Made by a program: the position numbers and the translations under genes. The notes beneath the pieces were generated by a model. It saw only the letters and a program-made list of their open reading frames with translations, made no database searches and was not told the origin of the DNA. From assembly GCF_049275935.1 (NCBI RefSeq), contig NZ_CP184830.1, forward strand, positions 4,898,001 to 4,962,000: a stretch of DNA of 64,000 nucleotides, given 5' to 3'. Below, one piece after another: positions 8,417 through 17,332 of the stretch; the first letter of the stretch is position 1; each line of letters starts with the position of its first letter. The DNA is from Endozoicomonas_A sp049275935 (GTDB lineage: Bacteria; Pseudomonadota; Gammaproteobacteria; Pseudomonadales; Endozoicomonadaceae).

Positions 8417-9421
8417 GTGACTGAAATCAGTGACACGCATACCGGCAAGTCCTACAGAGCCATCAAGCCCTATGATGGTCTGGTCAGTATCCGGGACTTC
8501 ATTCGCTGGGCAGCATCACGATTTAACGAAGCCGGGCTGTTTTTCGGGCATGGAAGTGATAATGCTCTGGATGAGGCTTTTCATCTGGTGTTTCAGGTGC
8601 TACAGCTGCCCTGGGAATTGCCGGAACCCTACATGGACTGCCGACTTTCCCTGAATGAGCAGGAGAGAGTGGCAGGGCTGATCGAGCGCAGAATTTCAGA
8701 ACGCAAACCCTTGGCTTACCTTGTCAATCAGGCCTGGTTCTGTGGTCAACCCTATTACGTTGATGAGCGAGTGTTGGTACCTCGTTCACCGATTGCCGAG
8801 CTGATTCAGCATCAGTTTCAACCCTGGTTGATGGACATCCGGGTTGAAAGGGTGCTGGATCTTTGTTCAGGTTCCGGCTGTATTGGTATTGCTGCGGCCC
8901 ATGAGTTTCCTCAAGCCACAGTCGACTTACTGGATATATCAGAAGACGCTCTGGAAGTGGCGGGTATCAATATCGACAGTCATGAGCTCTGGGGCAGGGT
9001 TCAGGCCATTCGTTCTGATCTTTTTGAAGCGATCGATCATGCTCCGGAAAAGCCAAAGTATCAGCTGATTGTCAGCAATCCACCCTACGTGGATGCTGAA
9101 GATATGGTCGATTTTCCGGATGAGTTCAGCCACGAGCCGGAGCTCGGTCTGGCAGCGGGAGAAGACGGTTTGGATATGGCCCGCGTTATTCTGGCACGTG
9201 CCGCAGACTTTCTGGATGAAAAGGGTTTGCTGGTTCTGGAAGTAGGTAACAGTCATTGGGCCCTGAGAGATGAGTATCCTGATGTGCCGTTTATCTGGCC
9301 GGAGTTTGAGGCAGGTGGTCATGGCATCCTGATACTGGATGCCGGAAGCTGTCGTAAATATCAGCCTCTGTTTAGCAGCCGTGAGCAAAGAAAGCAGGCT
9401 GAAACAGCTATGAATGACTGA
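8417..9421 (+). CDS. prmB: Ribosomal protein L3 N5-glutamine methyltransferase
   Basis: 334 residues (E. coli PrmB 310), GTG start with GAGGAGA just upstream. It transfers a methyl group from S-adenosylmethionine to a glutamine of ribosomal protein L3. The Rossmann-fold SAM motif VLDLCSGSGCIGIAAA, the amide-binding VSNPPYVDAEDM motif and the VDERVLVPRSPI segment match PrmB closely and separate it from the release-factor methylase PrmC. The extra length lies at both ends. It probably forms a transcription unit with aroC, 90 bp downstream, an order conserved in many gammaproteobacteria. Confidence 0.95.
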   Translation: MTEISDTHTGKSYRAIKPYDGLVSIRDFIRWAASRFNEAGLFFGHGSDNALDEAFHLVFQVLQLPWELPEPYMDCRLSLNEQERVAGLIERRISERKPLAYLVNQAWFCGQPYYVDERVLVPRSPIAELIQHQFQPWLMDIRVERVLDLCSGSGCIGIAAAHEFPQATVDLLDISEDALEVAGINIDSHELWGRVQAIRSDLFEAIDHAPEKPKYQLIVSNPPYVDAEDMVDFPDEFSHEPELGLAAGEDGLDMARVILARAADFLDEKGLLVLEVGNSHWALRDEYPDVPFIWPEFEAGGHGILILDAGSCRKYQPLFSSREQRKQAETAMND

Positions 9422-9445
9422 AACCTTTTTCTGGAAAAAGGTTTC
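9420..9445 (+). terminator. Stem-loop at the end of prmB
   Basis: GAAACCTTTTT (9420-9430) pairs perfectly with AAAAAGGTTTC (9435-9445) around CTGG. It overlaps the prmB stop codon. There is no following T tract, so it may be a weak attenuator or an mRNA-stabilising hairpin between prmB and aroC. Confidence 0.4.
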
Positions 9446-9511
9446 ACAGTAGAGCATTAAATCCCTGACGGGAGCAACGACGGACAACTGTCAGAGGAGG
9501 GGGAAGTTGAA

Positions 9512-10606
9512 ATGGCAGGCAACAGCATAGGCCAGGTTTTCAGGGTTACGACCTTTGGTGAGTCCCATGGTATTGCCCTGGGGTGTATAGTGGATGGCTG
9601 CCCTCCGGGCATACCTCTGAGTGAGGCCGATCTGCAAAAGGATCTCGATCTGCGCAAGCCCGGTACCTCTAAATATACGACGCAGCGTCGTGAGCCGGAT
9701 CAGGTCAGGATTCTGTCCGGCGTTTTTGAAGGTAAAACCACCGGCACCCCCATTGGTTTGCTTATCGAAAATGTGGATCAGCGTTCCAAAGATTATTCCA
9801 ATATCATGGATCGTTTCCGTCCTGGCCATGCTGACTATACCTACACCCACAAATACGGCTTTCGTGACTACCGTGGCGGCGGACGCTCGTCTGCTCGTGA
9901 AACCGCCATGCGTGTTGCAGCCGGTGCGATTGCCCGGAAATACCTGGAAAGTCAGGGCATCGAAATTAAAGGTTATCTGTCCCAGCTGGGCACGATCAGT
10001 ATCGACAAGATTGACTGGGATGAAGTTCGCAACAATCCTTTCTTCTGCCCGGATGCGGATAAAGTGCCCGCCATGGAAAAACTGATCGATGATTTGCGTC
10101 GTGATGGTAATTCTACCGGGGCCAAAGTGACCGTGATGGCTACAGGTGTGATGCCGGGACTGGGTGAACCGGTTTTTGATCGTCTGGATGCCGACCTGGC
10201 TCATTCTCTGATGAGCATTAATGCCGTCAAAGGTATTGAGATAGGCGATGGCTTCGACTCTGTAGCCCAGAAGGGAACAGAGCATCGTGATGAGTTGACG
10301 CCAGAAGGCTTCCTGTCCAATTCAGCCGGTGGTGTTCTTGGCGGTATCAGCTCAGGTCAGGATATTGTTGCCCATATTGCCCTGAAACCCACTTCCAGCA
10401 TGACTGCGCCTGGCAAGAGCATCAATATGGAAGGCGAACCTGTTGAAGTGGTCACAAAGGGACGTCACGATCCCTGTGTCGGAATTCGTGCTGTACCCAT
10501 TGCTGAAGCCATGATGGCTATCACCCTGATGGATCACCTGATGCGTCAACGTGCCCAGAATGCTGATGTGGTCAGTCCGGCTCCGGTTATTCAGGGTCAG
10601 GCCTGA
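9512..10606 (+). CDS. aroC: Chorismate synthase
   Basis: 364 residues (E. coli 361), ATG preceded by GAGGAGGGGGA. It converts 5-enolpyruvylshikimate 3-phosphate to chorismate, the last step of the shikimate pathway, using reduced FMN as cofactor. Full-length match to the family: N-terminal GQVFRVTTFGESHG, the TTQRREPDQV and RPGHADYTY blocks, the GGGRSSARETA phosphate- and flavin-contact segment, and the C-terminal KGRHDPCVGIRAVPI. Nothing unusual is seen. Confidence 0.97.
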   Translation: MAGNSIGQVFRVTTFGESHGIALGCIVDGCPPGIPLSEADLQKDLDLRKPGTSKYTTQRREPDQVRILSGVFEGKTTGTPIGLLIENVDQRSKDYSNIMDRFRPGHADYTYTHKYGFRDYRGGGRSSARETAMRVAAGAIARKYLESQGIEIKGYLSQLGTISIDKIDWDEVRNNPFFCPDADKVPAMEKLIDDLRRDGNSTGAKVTVMATGVMPGLGEPVFDRLDADLAHSLMSINAVKGIEIGDGFDSVAQKGTEHRDELTPEGFLSNSAGGVLGGISSGQDIVAHIALKPTSSMTAPGKSINMEGEPVEVVTKGRHDPCVGIRAVPIAEAMMAITLMDHLMRQRAQNADVVSPAPVIQGQA

Positions 10607-10617
10607 ACCGTTCCGTT

Positions 10618-10643
10618 CCCCGGCCCTCTGTCAGGGGTCGGGG
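10618..10643 (+). terminator. GC-rich hairpin after aroC
   Basis: CCCCGGCCC (10618-10626) pairs with GGGTCGGGG (10635-10643, one G-U pair) around a short loop, 12 bp after the aroC stop, then GTTGTGTT. The T tract is poor. It lies between aroC and the convergent phosphoribosyltransferase gene and could serve both. Confidence 0.5.
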
Positions 10644-10677
10644 GTTGTGTTATGAGTATTCAACGGCTTTCAGTGGC

Positions 10678-11193
10678 TTACTTTTTGCCAAACTGATCAA
10701 TGTCTTCAGCATCCCAGGCGTAGTTAATCCAGTGGTCGTGGATGTCCTCACCAGTGAAGAAGTGGTTCAGCCTCTCTGGCAGTGTGCCTTTCTTTTCTTT
10801 CAGTTTATTGTGCACGACGAAGGCAGCAAACTCGGTTTCAGGGTGTGTGTCGTACAGATGATTCAGTGTGAACTGCAGAGTGGTTCTTTCATCATCGACC
10901 TCATCAATGACCAGAACTTTTTTACCATCCAGGTTGGTGTCTGTTTCCAGCCATTGTAGTTTGACCGGTGTCTCTGATGGCGCCGTACCTGTCTCGTCAC
11001 TGTAGCGGGAGAGGGATACAATCAGAATCGGTTTGTTGATATAGGTGCGCATGATGCGTGCTGGAATCAGACCACCGCCACCAATGGCCAGGAGATAATC
11101 AGGCTCAAATCCGGAGGCTCTGATCTTTTCCGCTGAGGCGCGAATGGTGTTATGGATATCGTTATAGGTGAAATTATATTGCTCCATGAGCAC
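10678..11193 (-). CDS. Purine-type phosphoribosyltransferase
   Basis: 171 residues. The PRPP-binding loop VLVIDEVDDERTTL with two consecutive acidic residues and the downstream Thr-Thr marks a type I phosphoribosyltransferase, and AIGGGGLIPARIM is the preceding PPi-loop region. The family transfers a base to phosphoribosyl pyrophosphate in purine salvage; the likely base is hypoxanthine, xanthine or guanine, but the hood sequence does not settle it. The start is a GTG (11193) with AAAGGT about 5 bases upstream; an ATG two codons in (11187) is the alternative. The gene stands alone. Confidence 0.8.
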   Translation of the reverse strand: MLMEQYNFTYNDIHNTIRASAEKIRASGFEPDYLLAIGGGGLIPARIMRTYINKPILIVSLSRYSDETGTAPSETPVKLQWLETDTNLDGKKVLVIDEVDDERTTLQFTLNHLYDTHPETEFAAFVVHNKLKEKKGTLPERLNHFFTGEDIHDHWINYAWDAEDIDQFGKK

Positions 11194-11340
11194 TTAAACC
11201 TTTAGATGAATGAAGAGTCTTTTGACAGGCTAATAAAACTGAAGCAGGGAAGGATAGGTGATTTAATATTGATAAGCCAAGTAGGGCTTTCCACTGCAGC
11301 ATTAAGAGGCCATCCGTTTTGAGAATGGCCTGCCTTGGTG

Positions 11341-13146
11341 TCAGGGTGACGTGACCGGTTGGTACATGGCTTCGATTTCCTTGCGGAAACGTTCCATGAT
11401 AATCTTTCTGCGCAATTTCAGTGTTGGCGTGATCTCTCCCGTTTCGATGGAGAATTCACGAGGCAGCAGAGTGAATTTCTTAACCTGCTCGTACCGGGCC
11501 AGTTCTTTCTGAATGTGATCCAGGCGTTTCTGGAACATAGCCCGGATATCCGCATTGCGGATCAGATCCATTTTGTTTTCGTATTTCAGGTCAGTGCTTT
11601 TTGCATACTCTTCCAATGCTTCAAAAGCAGGTACTATCAAAGCAGAAACATAGTTTTTGGCATCAGCAATGATGGCAACCTGTTCAATAAACCGATCCTT
11701 GCCCAAAGTGCCTTCTATGTATTGAGGTGCAATATATTTGCCGTTGGACGTTTTCATCAGCTCCTTGATGCGCTCGGTGATGCGAAGCTGCCCTGTCTCA
11801 TCGATCAGACCTGCATCGCCGGTTTTTAGCCAGCCATCGGCATCAAAGGCTTTGGCTGTTTCATCCGGCTTTTTGTAGTAGCCGCGCATGACGGTTGGGC
11901 CTTTCACCAGTATCTCGCCTTCCTGCCCGATTTTAACCTGAGTGCCGGGGAGCGGTGAGCCGCAGCTGCCAAACTGGTAACCCGTATCGCGAAAGCAGGT
12001 AACAGTTGCCGTGGTTTCAGTCATGCCATAACCCACTTTGACATTGATGCCAAGGGCATGGAAAAAACGGTTGATTTCGTCATCCAGCCGGGCACCACCA
12101 CAGGGCATGAAACGGATACGCCCTCCCAGCTTTTCTTTGATTTTGCTGAACACCATTCTGTCAGCCAGCTGGTTCAGGCTTGTCAGATAACCGGGTACTG
12201 TCTTGCCCTGGCGCTTCAATTCCATGGTGGTGAGACCGACTTTCATAGCCGTCTTGAAAATAAAGCGCTTAAGCGGAGAGCCCTTTTGTACCATGGTGTT
12301 CACGCCGGTATAAATCTTCTCGTAGAAGCGTGGTACTGCACAGACCACCGTTGGCTTCAGTGTGGGCAATATTTCTGCAATTTTGGTCGGATCTTTCAGG
12401 TAGCAGTTAACAGCGCCCCGGGTCAGAACGTAATAACTCCAGGCCCTTTCAAAAATATGGCTCAGAGGCAAAAACGCTATGGATACATCGGTATGGTCAA
12501 TATGAATCAGAAGATCATGTGACTCAAACGATGCACCGATGCTGTTGTAATCGAGCATAACGCCTTTTGGTTGACCGGTGGTGCCCGAGGTATAGATCAG
12601 GGTGTAGAGGTCGTCCAGAGCCTGATTTTTCAGGCGTTCTGTCAATAATTCGGACTCAGTGGGAGCACTGGCCATAAAATCACTGAAATACAGTGCTTTA
12701 TCGCAGCCTTTCAGGTTAGTCCGGGAGTCAAATACAATAACTTTCTCCAGACATTCACAATGGTCCAGAAGCTTCAGCGCGCTATCGAACTGCTCCTGTT
12801 CGCCGACAAACAAAATGGAAATTCCGGCATCTTCAATAATGTAGCGAGCCTGCTCAGCGGTATTGGTTGGGTAAATGGGCACAGTGACGCAGCGAGTCTG
12901 CAAAATGCCAAGGTCTGCAATAGTCCATTCGGGAAGGTTCTGTGACCAGATCCCGATATTAGTCTGAATCGGCAGATTGTCTGTTAGCAGAGAACGGGAA
13001 ACGCAATCGATCTTTTCTCCGAGCTGCTGCCAGTTCATGGATTGCCATTGATGATTTTCAGAGAAACGAATAGCCGTTTGACGGGAATGGTTATTTGAGC
13101 GCTGACGAATCAGGCTGACAAGGTGCGACGGAGGATTATCATTCAT
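11341..13146 (-). CDS. Long-chain fatty acid-CoA ligase (AMP-forming), FadD15-like
   Basis: 601 residues from the ATG at 13146 (a TTG two codons upstream is possible; neither has a good ribosome-binding site). ANL superfamily: it activates fatty acids to acyl-AMP and then acyl-CoA. The P-loop YTSGTTGQPKGV, the A5 motif YGMTET, the KTGD motif and a C-terminal lysine-containing segment (SNGKYIAPQYIEG) are all present. Overall arrangement matches the ~600-residue bacterial/eukaryotic long-chain ACSL branch and not E. coli FadD. It follows the phosphoribosyltransferase start by 147 bp on the same strand, with no sign of co-transcription. Confidence 0.88.
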   Translation of the reverse strand: MNDNPPSHLVSLIRQRSNNHSRQTAIRFSENHQWQSMNWQQLGEKIDCVSRSLLTDNLPIQTNIGIWSQNLPEWTIADLGILQTRCVTVPIYPTNTAEQARYIIEDAGISILFVGEQEQFDSALKLLDHCECLEKVIVFDSRTNLKGCDKALYFSDFMASAPTESELLTERLKNQALDDLYTLIYTSGTTGQPKGVMLDYNSIGASFESHDLLIHIDHTDVSIAFLPLSHIFERAWSYYVLTRGAVNCYLKDPTKIAEILPTLKPTVVCAVPRFYEKIYTGVNTMVQKGSPLKRFIFKTAMKVGLTTMELKRQGKTVPGYLTSLNQLADRMVFSKIKEKLGGRIRFMPCGGARLDDEINRFFHALGINVKVGYGMTETTATVTCFRDTGYQFGSCGSPLPGTQVKIGQEGEILVKGPTVMRGYYKKPDETAKAFDADGWLKTGDAGLIDETGQLRITERIKELMKTSNGKYIAPQYIEGTLGKDRFIEQVAIIADAKNYVSALIVPAFEALEEYAKSTDLKYENKMDLIRNADIRAMFQKRLDHIQKELARYEQVKKFTLLPREFSIETGEITPTLKLRRKIIMERFRKEIEAMYQPVTSP

Positions 13147-13345
13147 TGGCAAGCAATATACATATTATAGAAGTGACTGTTTTCTCGGTTCAAAAAACGA
13201 CACTTTCTGCTTATGGCTGATTTTATTTAGCATCAAACAGGTTGCAGCCTGCTTTCAATGCTTTCGTTTGCGGCGAAGAATATTACAGCAGTAACGATAA
13301 ATACTATTTGATTTATATCAGTTTTCTAGCAGCCTGTCGGACTTA

Positions 13346-13399
13346 AGCGTCCTCGCTACGGGGTCGCCTAGACGGGCGCTATTCTCGGTCAGGCTCCTA
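13346..13399 (+). repeat. Partial right end of a family 1 MITE
   Basis: GCGTCCTCGCTACGG followed, after a short non-matching stretch, by GGGCGCTATTCTCGGTCAGG and CTCCTA repeats the right terminus of the family 1 element. It abuts the complete copy starting at 13398, sharing the boundary TA, so the two lie head to tail. Confidence 0.7.
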
Positions 13400-13562
13400 G
13401 GAGCCTGACCGAGAATAGACTGCCCTACTGCGGCGGCAGCAAATTGGTCTGTAAATCCGCTTTTGTTCGTCAAATAGCTCGCTATTCTCCTCACAAAACC
13501 GAATTTTCATCCTCAATTTTCTGACGTCCTCGCTACGGGCGCTATTCTCGGTCAGGCTCCTA
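13398..13562 (+). repeat. MITE-like element family 1, complete copy
   Basis: 165 bp with perfect 21-bp terminal inverted repeats beginning TAGGAGCCTGACCGAGAA, no coding capacity, and an internal AATAGC-TC-GCTATT palindrome. Its right end provides the TAG stop of trkH (13560-13562). The 165-bp length is identical in the copy at 22086-22250. Bases 13147-13345, before the repeats, show nothing recognisable. Confidence 0.9.
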
Positions 13563-15002
13563 GTGCTTCCAGAATGCTGGAGTGAAGAGTACCAAAACGG
13601 TAATAACTTCCAGTCTGCCTAGCAGCATTCCCACGCTCAGGAACCATTTGGCGGCATCAGGCAGTGATGAAAAGTTGCCCGCAGGTCCGATAATATCTCC
13701 AAGTCCGGGTCCTACGTTGGCAACTGCTGTCAATGCACCACTGAGACTGGTGACAAGATCCAGCCCCAGAAAGCTCAAAAGCAGGGTGAGAATAGTGGTC
13801 AGGAGTGCGAAAAAGAAGCAGAAAGCGATCAGAGATCTCAATATGTCGCTACTGATTTGATGGCCGTTGTAGCTTTGTACAAAACAGGCTCTCGGATGAG
13901 CCAGTTGTTTCAGTTGAATGCCCAGCAAACGTGCTGCAATCTGAAAACGGAAAACCTTTATTCCTCCTGCTGTGGAGCCTGAGCAGCCACCAATGACCGT
14001 CAGGCAGAGGAAGAGGGCGGCTGCAAACCCTCCCCATGACTCGTAGTCAGTCAATGCGAAACCTGTCGTCGTGATCACAGAAGTAGTATTAAAGGCGACC
14101 AGGGTCAAAGACTTGAGCAGTGAATAATCACTGTTTATAAACAGTCGCAGAGTCAAAAAGCCCCAGAGTATGAGCAGGAATTTGAGAAAAGCCTGAACCT
14201 GGTTATCCCTCAACAAAGACTGAGAATCACCCCTGAGAAATTTGACAAAAAGGACAAAGGGAAGCGATCCAAAAATCATGAACACTATAGCAACCCAGTG
14301 AATGAAGGGGTTTTTGAAGTGACCCATGGAGCTGTCGGAAGTTGAGTAGCCTCCGGTGGAAAGCGTGGTCATGGCGTGGTTGATGGCTTCAAAGCCATGC
14401 ATGCCTCCGAGAAAATAGAGATACGCACAAAAAATGGTCATGCCCAAGTAGATACAAACAATACGTTTGGCGATGCTGCCTGAACGGGGCATGGCTTTGT
14501 CTGACCAGTCGGAAGATTCGCTTTGGAACAGACGCATACCACCGACTTTCAGAAAAGGCAGTACCGCTACAGCCAGGACAATAAAGCCAATGCCGCCGAG
14601 CCATTGAAGCAGAGAGCGCCACAGCAGGACCCCAGTATTCATCTGGTCAAGTCCACTGAGCACGGTAGAACCGGTGGTTGTAATCCCGGACATGGTTTCA
14701 AAGAATGCGTCGGTGTAGCTGATATCCAGCTGTATGTAGAGAGGCAGAGCTGCGAAGGCACTCAGTGTCAACCAGGATGCGTTGGTCAGCAGAAATATTT
14801 GCCTTGGTTGCAGGCTGAATACAGGTACACGACAAAAGTAGTAAAGTGGTGCGCCTGCCAACAGGGTGATCAGGGCCGACAAGCCGAATGAATAAATTCC
14901 TTCCTCGCCAATGACGAAATCATGCAGGGCTGGCAGTAGCATCAATACTGACAGCATCATCAGAAACAGGCCTATGACAAGCAGAACGGGGCGCAAATTC
15001 AT
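13560..15002 (-). CDS. trkH: Trk system potassium uptake protein TrkH
   Basis: 480 residues (E. coli TrkH 483). Inner-membrane K+ translocating subunit with four pore loops in one chain, visible as ETMSGITTTGSTV, TTLSTGGYSTSD, NTTSVITTTGFAL and LTAVANVGPGLG. It normally needs the NAD(H)/ATP-binding gate TrkA, which is not adjacent here, as is common. The protein ends FTPAFWKH, the expected C-terminus, and the stop codon TAG is formed by the first three bases of a family 1 MITE. The native 3' untranslated region and any terminator have therefore been displaced by the element. Start: ATG at 15002. Confidence 0.95.
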   Translation of the reverse strand: MNLRPVLLVIGLFLMMLSVLMLLPALHDFVIGEEGIYSFGLSALITLLAGAPLYYFCRVPVFSLQPRQIFLLTNASWLTLSAFAALPLYIQLDISYTDAFFETMSGITTTGSTVLSGLDQMNTGVLLWRSLLQWLGGIGFIVLAVAVLPFLKVGGMRLFQSESSDWSDKAMPRSGSIAKRIVCIYLGMTIFCAYLYFLGGMHGFEAINHAMTTLSTGGYSTSDSSMGHFKNPFIHWVAIVFMIFGSLPFVLFVKFLRGDSQSLLRDNQVQAFLKFLLILWGFLTLRLFINSDYSLLKSLTLVAFNTTSVITTTGFALTDYESWGGFAAALFLCLTVIGGCSGSTAGGIKVFRFQIAARLLGIQLKQLAHPRACFVQSYNGHQISSDILRSLIAFCFFFALLTTILTLLLSFLGLDLVTSLSGALTAVANVGPGLGDIIGPAGNFSSLPDAAKWFLSVGMLLGRLEVITVLVLFTPAFWKH

Positions 15003-15184
15003 GGTTGTTTTTGTTTAATCAGTCAAACCTCGAACTATTGCACTTAAAGGGTTCGAAGTAATTAGGGGTTAATACCAGTACATGGCTTCAATGAGTGTAT
15101 CCTCAATTTTTGCCATGAAAGCATGTTGCCGCAAGATTCATGGAGCGATCATGAACAGCACGACAACATCAAGAGGATGAGAAA

Positions 15185-15259
15185 ATGAGTCAGCTGAAAA
15201 ACAGCAGAGCGAAAAATTCGATGCCTTTTGTAAAGGCTGCTTATAAAAATGACTTATAA
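15185..15259 (+). CDS. Possible 24-residue small protein
   Basis: ATG at 15185 with GAGGATGAGAAA just upstream opens a short frame (MSQLKNSRAKNSMPFVKAAY, then KNDL and TAA). The peptide is strongly basic. It lies in the 267-bp space between trkH and acuI, divergent from trkH. Only the ribosome-binding site and the codon run support it. Confidence 0.25.
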   Translation: MSQLKNSRAKNSMPFVKAAYKNDL

Positions 15260-15269
15260 AAAGAACGGG

Positions 15270-16247
15270 TTAGATTTTCACGATCACACGACCGGTCACC
15301 TGACCCACCGTGATGGCTTCAGCGTACTCAGCAATTTCTTCCAGTGTCACTTCCTGACAGGCAGAGTTGTAAAAATCAGCAGGTAACAGGTCCACCAGTC
15401 GCTCCCAGGCCTGAGTACGTTTTTCTGTTGGACACATCACAGAGTCGACGCCCTGGAGGTTTACGCCCCTCAAGATGAATGGCATCACCGTAGTCGGAAG
15501 GTCAAAACCTCCTGCCAGTCCACAGGCTGCAACGGCACCGCCATAGTTCATTTCTGAGAGAACCCTGGCGAGCAGCTTGCTGCCAACCGTATCAATTGCA
15601 CCCGCCCACATTTGTTTATCCAGCGGGCGGGCTGGCTCCTCAAAACGGCTTCTTGGCAGGATCAGTTTGGCTCCCAGGTTGACCAGCATGCCGGAGTTTT
15701 CCGGACGACCTGATACAGCGACAACATCGTAATGCAATTTTGCCAGCAGGGCGACAGAAGTACTGCCCACGCCACCACTGGCACCGGTGACCAGAATTTC
15801 ACCTTTTTCAGGTGTGACACCTGAGTGTTCCAGAGCCATTACGCACAACATTGCTGTCAGACCTGCTGTGCCGATCATCATGGCTTTCTGGCTGTTGAGT
15901 CCCTTTGGCATTTTTACCAGTTGACTGGCTTTGACCCTGGCTCTTTCAGACATACCACCCCAGTGGTTTTCACCCACGCCCCAGCCGGTGAGGATAACTT
16001 TGTCACCTTCTGAAAATTCAGGATTGTCAGAATCAATGACTGTACCCGCAAAATCAATGCCCGGTACCATGGGAAAGTTGCGGATAATCTTGCCCTTGCC
16101 AGTGATGGCCAGACCGTCCTTATAGTTCAGCGAGGAATATTCGACGGCTACCGTGACCTCCCCTTCGGGTAAACGACTGTCGTCCAGTTCCCGGACAGAA
16201 GATACAGTGGCTTGGCCTTCCTGCTCCAGCAACAGCGCCTTGAACAT
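15270..16247 (-). CDS. acuI: Acrylyl-CoA reductase AcuI (YhdH family)
   Basis: 325 residues from the ATG at 16247, with CGGAG about 8 bases upstream. E. coli AcuI/YhdH is 324 and matches from MxALLLEQ to the end. The frame stays open to 16487, but that extension overlaps the LysR gene and lacks homology. Medium-chain reductase fold: SSLNYKDGLAITGKGKI at the N-terminus, the NADPH-binding GASGGVGSTSVALL, and AACGLAGGFDLPTTVMPFIL near the C-terminus. It reduces toxic acryloyl-CoA to propionyl-CoA with NADPH. In marine bacteria this belongs to dimethylsulfoniopropionate/acrylate metabolism, but the gene is also widespread as a detoxification enzyme, and no dmd or ddd genes are nearby. Confidence 0.92.
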   Translation of the reverse strand: MFKALLLEQEGQATVSSVRELDDSRLPEGEVTVAVEYSSLNYKDGLAITGKGKIIRNFPMVPGIDFAGTVIDSDNPEFSEGDKVILTGWGVGENHWGGMSERARVKASQLVKMPKGLNSQKAMMIGTAGLTAMLCVMALEHSGVTPEKGEILVTGASGGVGSTSVALLAKLHYDVVAVSGRPENSGMLVNLGAKLILPRSRFEEPARPLDKQMWAGAIDTVGSKLLARVLSEMNYGGAVAACGLAGGFDLPTTVMPFILRGVNLQGVDSVMCPTEKRTQAWERLVDLLPADFYNSACQEVTLEEIAEYAEAITVGQVTGRVIVKI

Positions 16248-16324
16248 ACAACACTCCGTCAGTTCTGTGAAAGGTAGTGAAATCGATAGTGGAATTATAG
16301 GGACAAGTTGGCGAATAACAATGA

Positions 16325-17197
16325 TCAGCCGGTTTCCTGATTCAGAAGGTCCAGAAGCGCATTGGCCGCATTCGACAGGGTTCGCTCTTTGTGGATGATA
16401 TACCCCAACTTTCTTGAAGGCGTATGGCATTGTGTGTTCAATGCAATGAGATCGTCGTCCAGCATCGAGGCGGGCAAAATGGTCCATGCCAGGCCGATGG
16501 AAGCCAGCATACGGATTGTTTCGAGGTAATTGGAAGACATGGTGGTTTGCAAAGACAGACCTTCTTCTTCAAACAGTGTGCGAACCAGCCGGTGAGTGAA
16601 TGTGTTTGAGCTTGGCAGAATTGCCTGATGTTCACTTAACTGCTGGGTGGTGACTTTTTTCAGGCTGGATAAGGGGTGGTCTCTGGCCGCCATAAAAATC
16701 AGCGGGTCATTCCAGACCAGACGGGATTCAAATCGATCCGGGTTGTCAGGAGAGAGTGTTACGATACCGAATTCAATTTCACCACGACTCAGCATTTCAT
16801 AAGCCACCTCCGAATCCACAAAGCGAATGTCGAGCTTGACATCCGGGTAGCGGCGGGAGTATTCCCTCAAGATGTCAGGGAGCCTGCGTAAGCCTATATG
16901 GTGACTGGTGGCTATGGCCAGAGTCCCTTTTACCTGAGTCTTCAGGTTACTGATTTCCTGACGGGAGTCCTTCATCAAGTCCAGCATTTGTCTGGCTTTG
17001 GGCATAAGGATGCGTCCAGCTTCGTTCAAATTGATCTGTCGACCCATGCGATCAAATAACTGGGTGCCTAATTGGCTCTCAAGCGAAGCAATGCGCTTGC
17101 TGACGGCCGGCTGGGTTAAATGCAGCTTTTCTGCCGCCTGGGAGAAAGACTTGCACTCAGCAACGGTCAGAAATGCGGTGAGGCTGGGTATATCCAT
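16325..17197 (-). CDS. LysR-type transcriptional regulator
   Basis: 290 residues. The N-terminal winged helix-turn-helix (SFSQAAEKLHLTQPAVSKRI, about residues 17-36) is followed by the linker helix and a two-lobed effector-binding domain (about 90-285). It is divergent from leuC across a 135-bp gap that contains a perfect T-N11-A palindrome at 17229-17243, so control of leuCD and of its own gene is likely. The ligand is unknown. LysR regulators next to leuC are also known in pseudomonads. The gene lies 77 bp upstream of acuI on the same strand, so acuI could be read from the same promoter. Confidence 0.9.
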   Translation of the reverse strand: MDIPSLTAFLTVAECKSFSQAAEKLHLTQPAVSKRIASLESQLGTQLFDRMGRQINLNEAGRILMPKARQMLDLMKDSRQEISNLKTQVKGTLAIATSHHIGLRRLPDILREYSRRYPDVKLDIRFVDSEVAYEMLSRGEIEFGIVTLSPDNPDRFESRLVWNDPLIFMAARDHPLSSLKKVTTQQLSEHQAILPSSNTFTHRLVRTLFEEEGLSLQTTMSSNYLETIRMLASIGLAWTILPASMLDDDLIALNTQCHTPSRKLGYIIHKERTLSNAANALLDLLNQETG

Positions 17198-17228
17198 GGT
17201 TCAGTTTTTTGTAAGGGGTAAATGATTG

Positions 17229-17243
17229 ATAACTTATAGTTAT
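17229..17243. promoter_or_regulatory. Putative LysR-type operator
   Basis: ATAACTTATAGTTAT is a perfect inverted repeat that fits the LysR box T-N11-A. It lies 32 bp before the regulator's start and 90 bp before the leuC start, the usual place for a site controlling both divergent genes. Confidence 0.6.
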
Positions 17244-17265
17244 TAATAGCATGAAAAAGATGAAT

Positions 17266-17294
17266 TTGAGTAATCTGTTCTGTCGTTCTAGGAT
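17266..17294 (+). promoter_or_regulatory. Candidate sigma-70 promoter of leuC
   Basis: TTGAGT (17266-17271) and TAGGAT (17289-17294) are separated by 17 bp and each matches four of six consensus positions. The pair lies between the LysR box and the leuC ribosome-binding site. Confidence 0.35.
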
Positions 17295-17332
17295 ACCCAT
17301 AAAACGGAAACGCTGTAATGAGGATTCAACCA

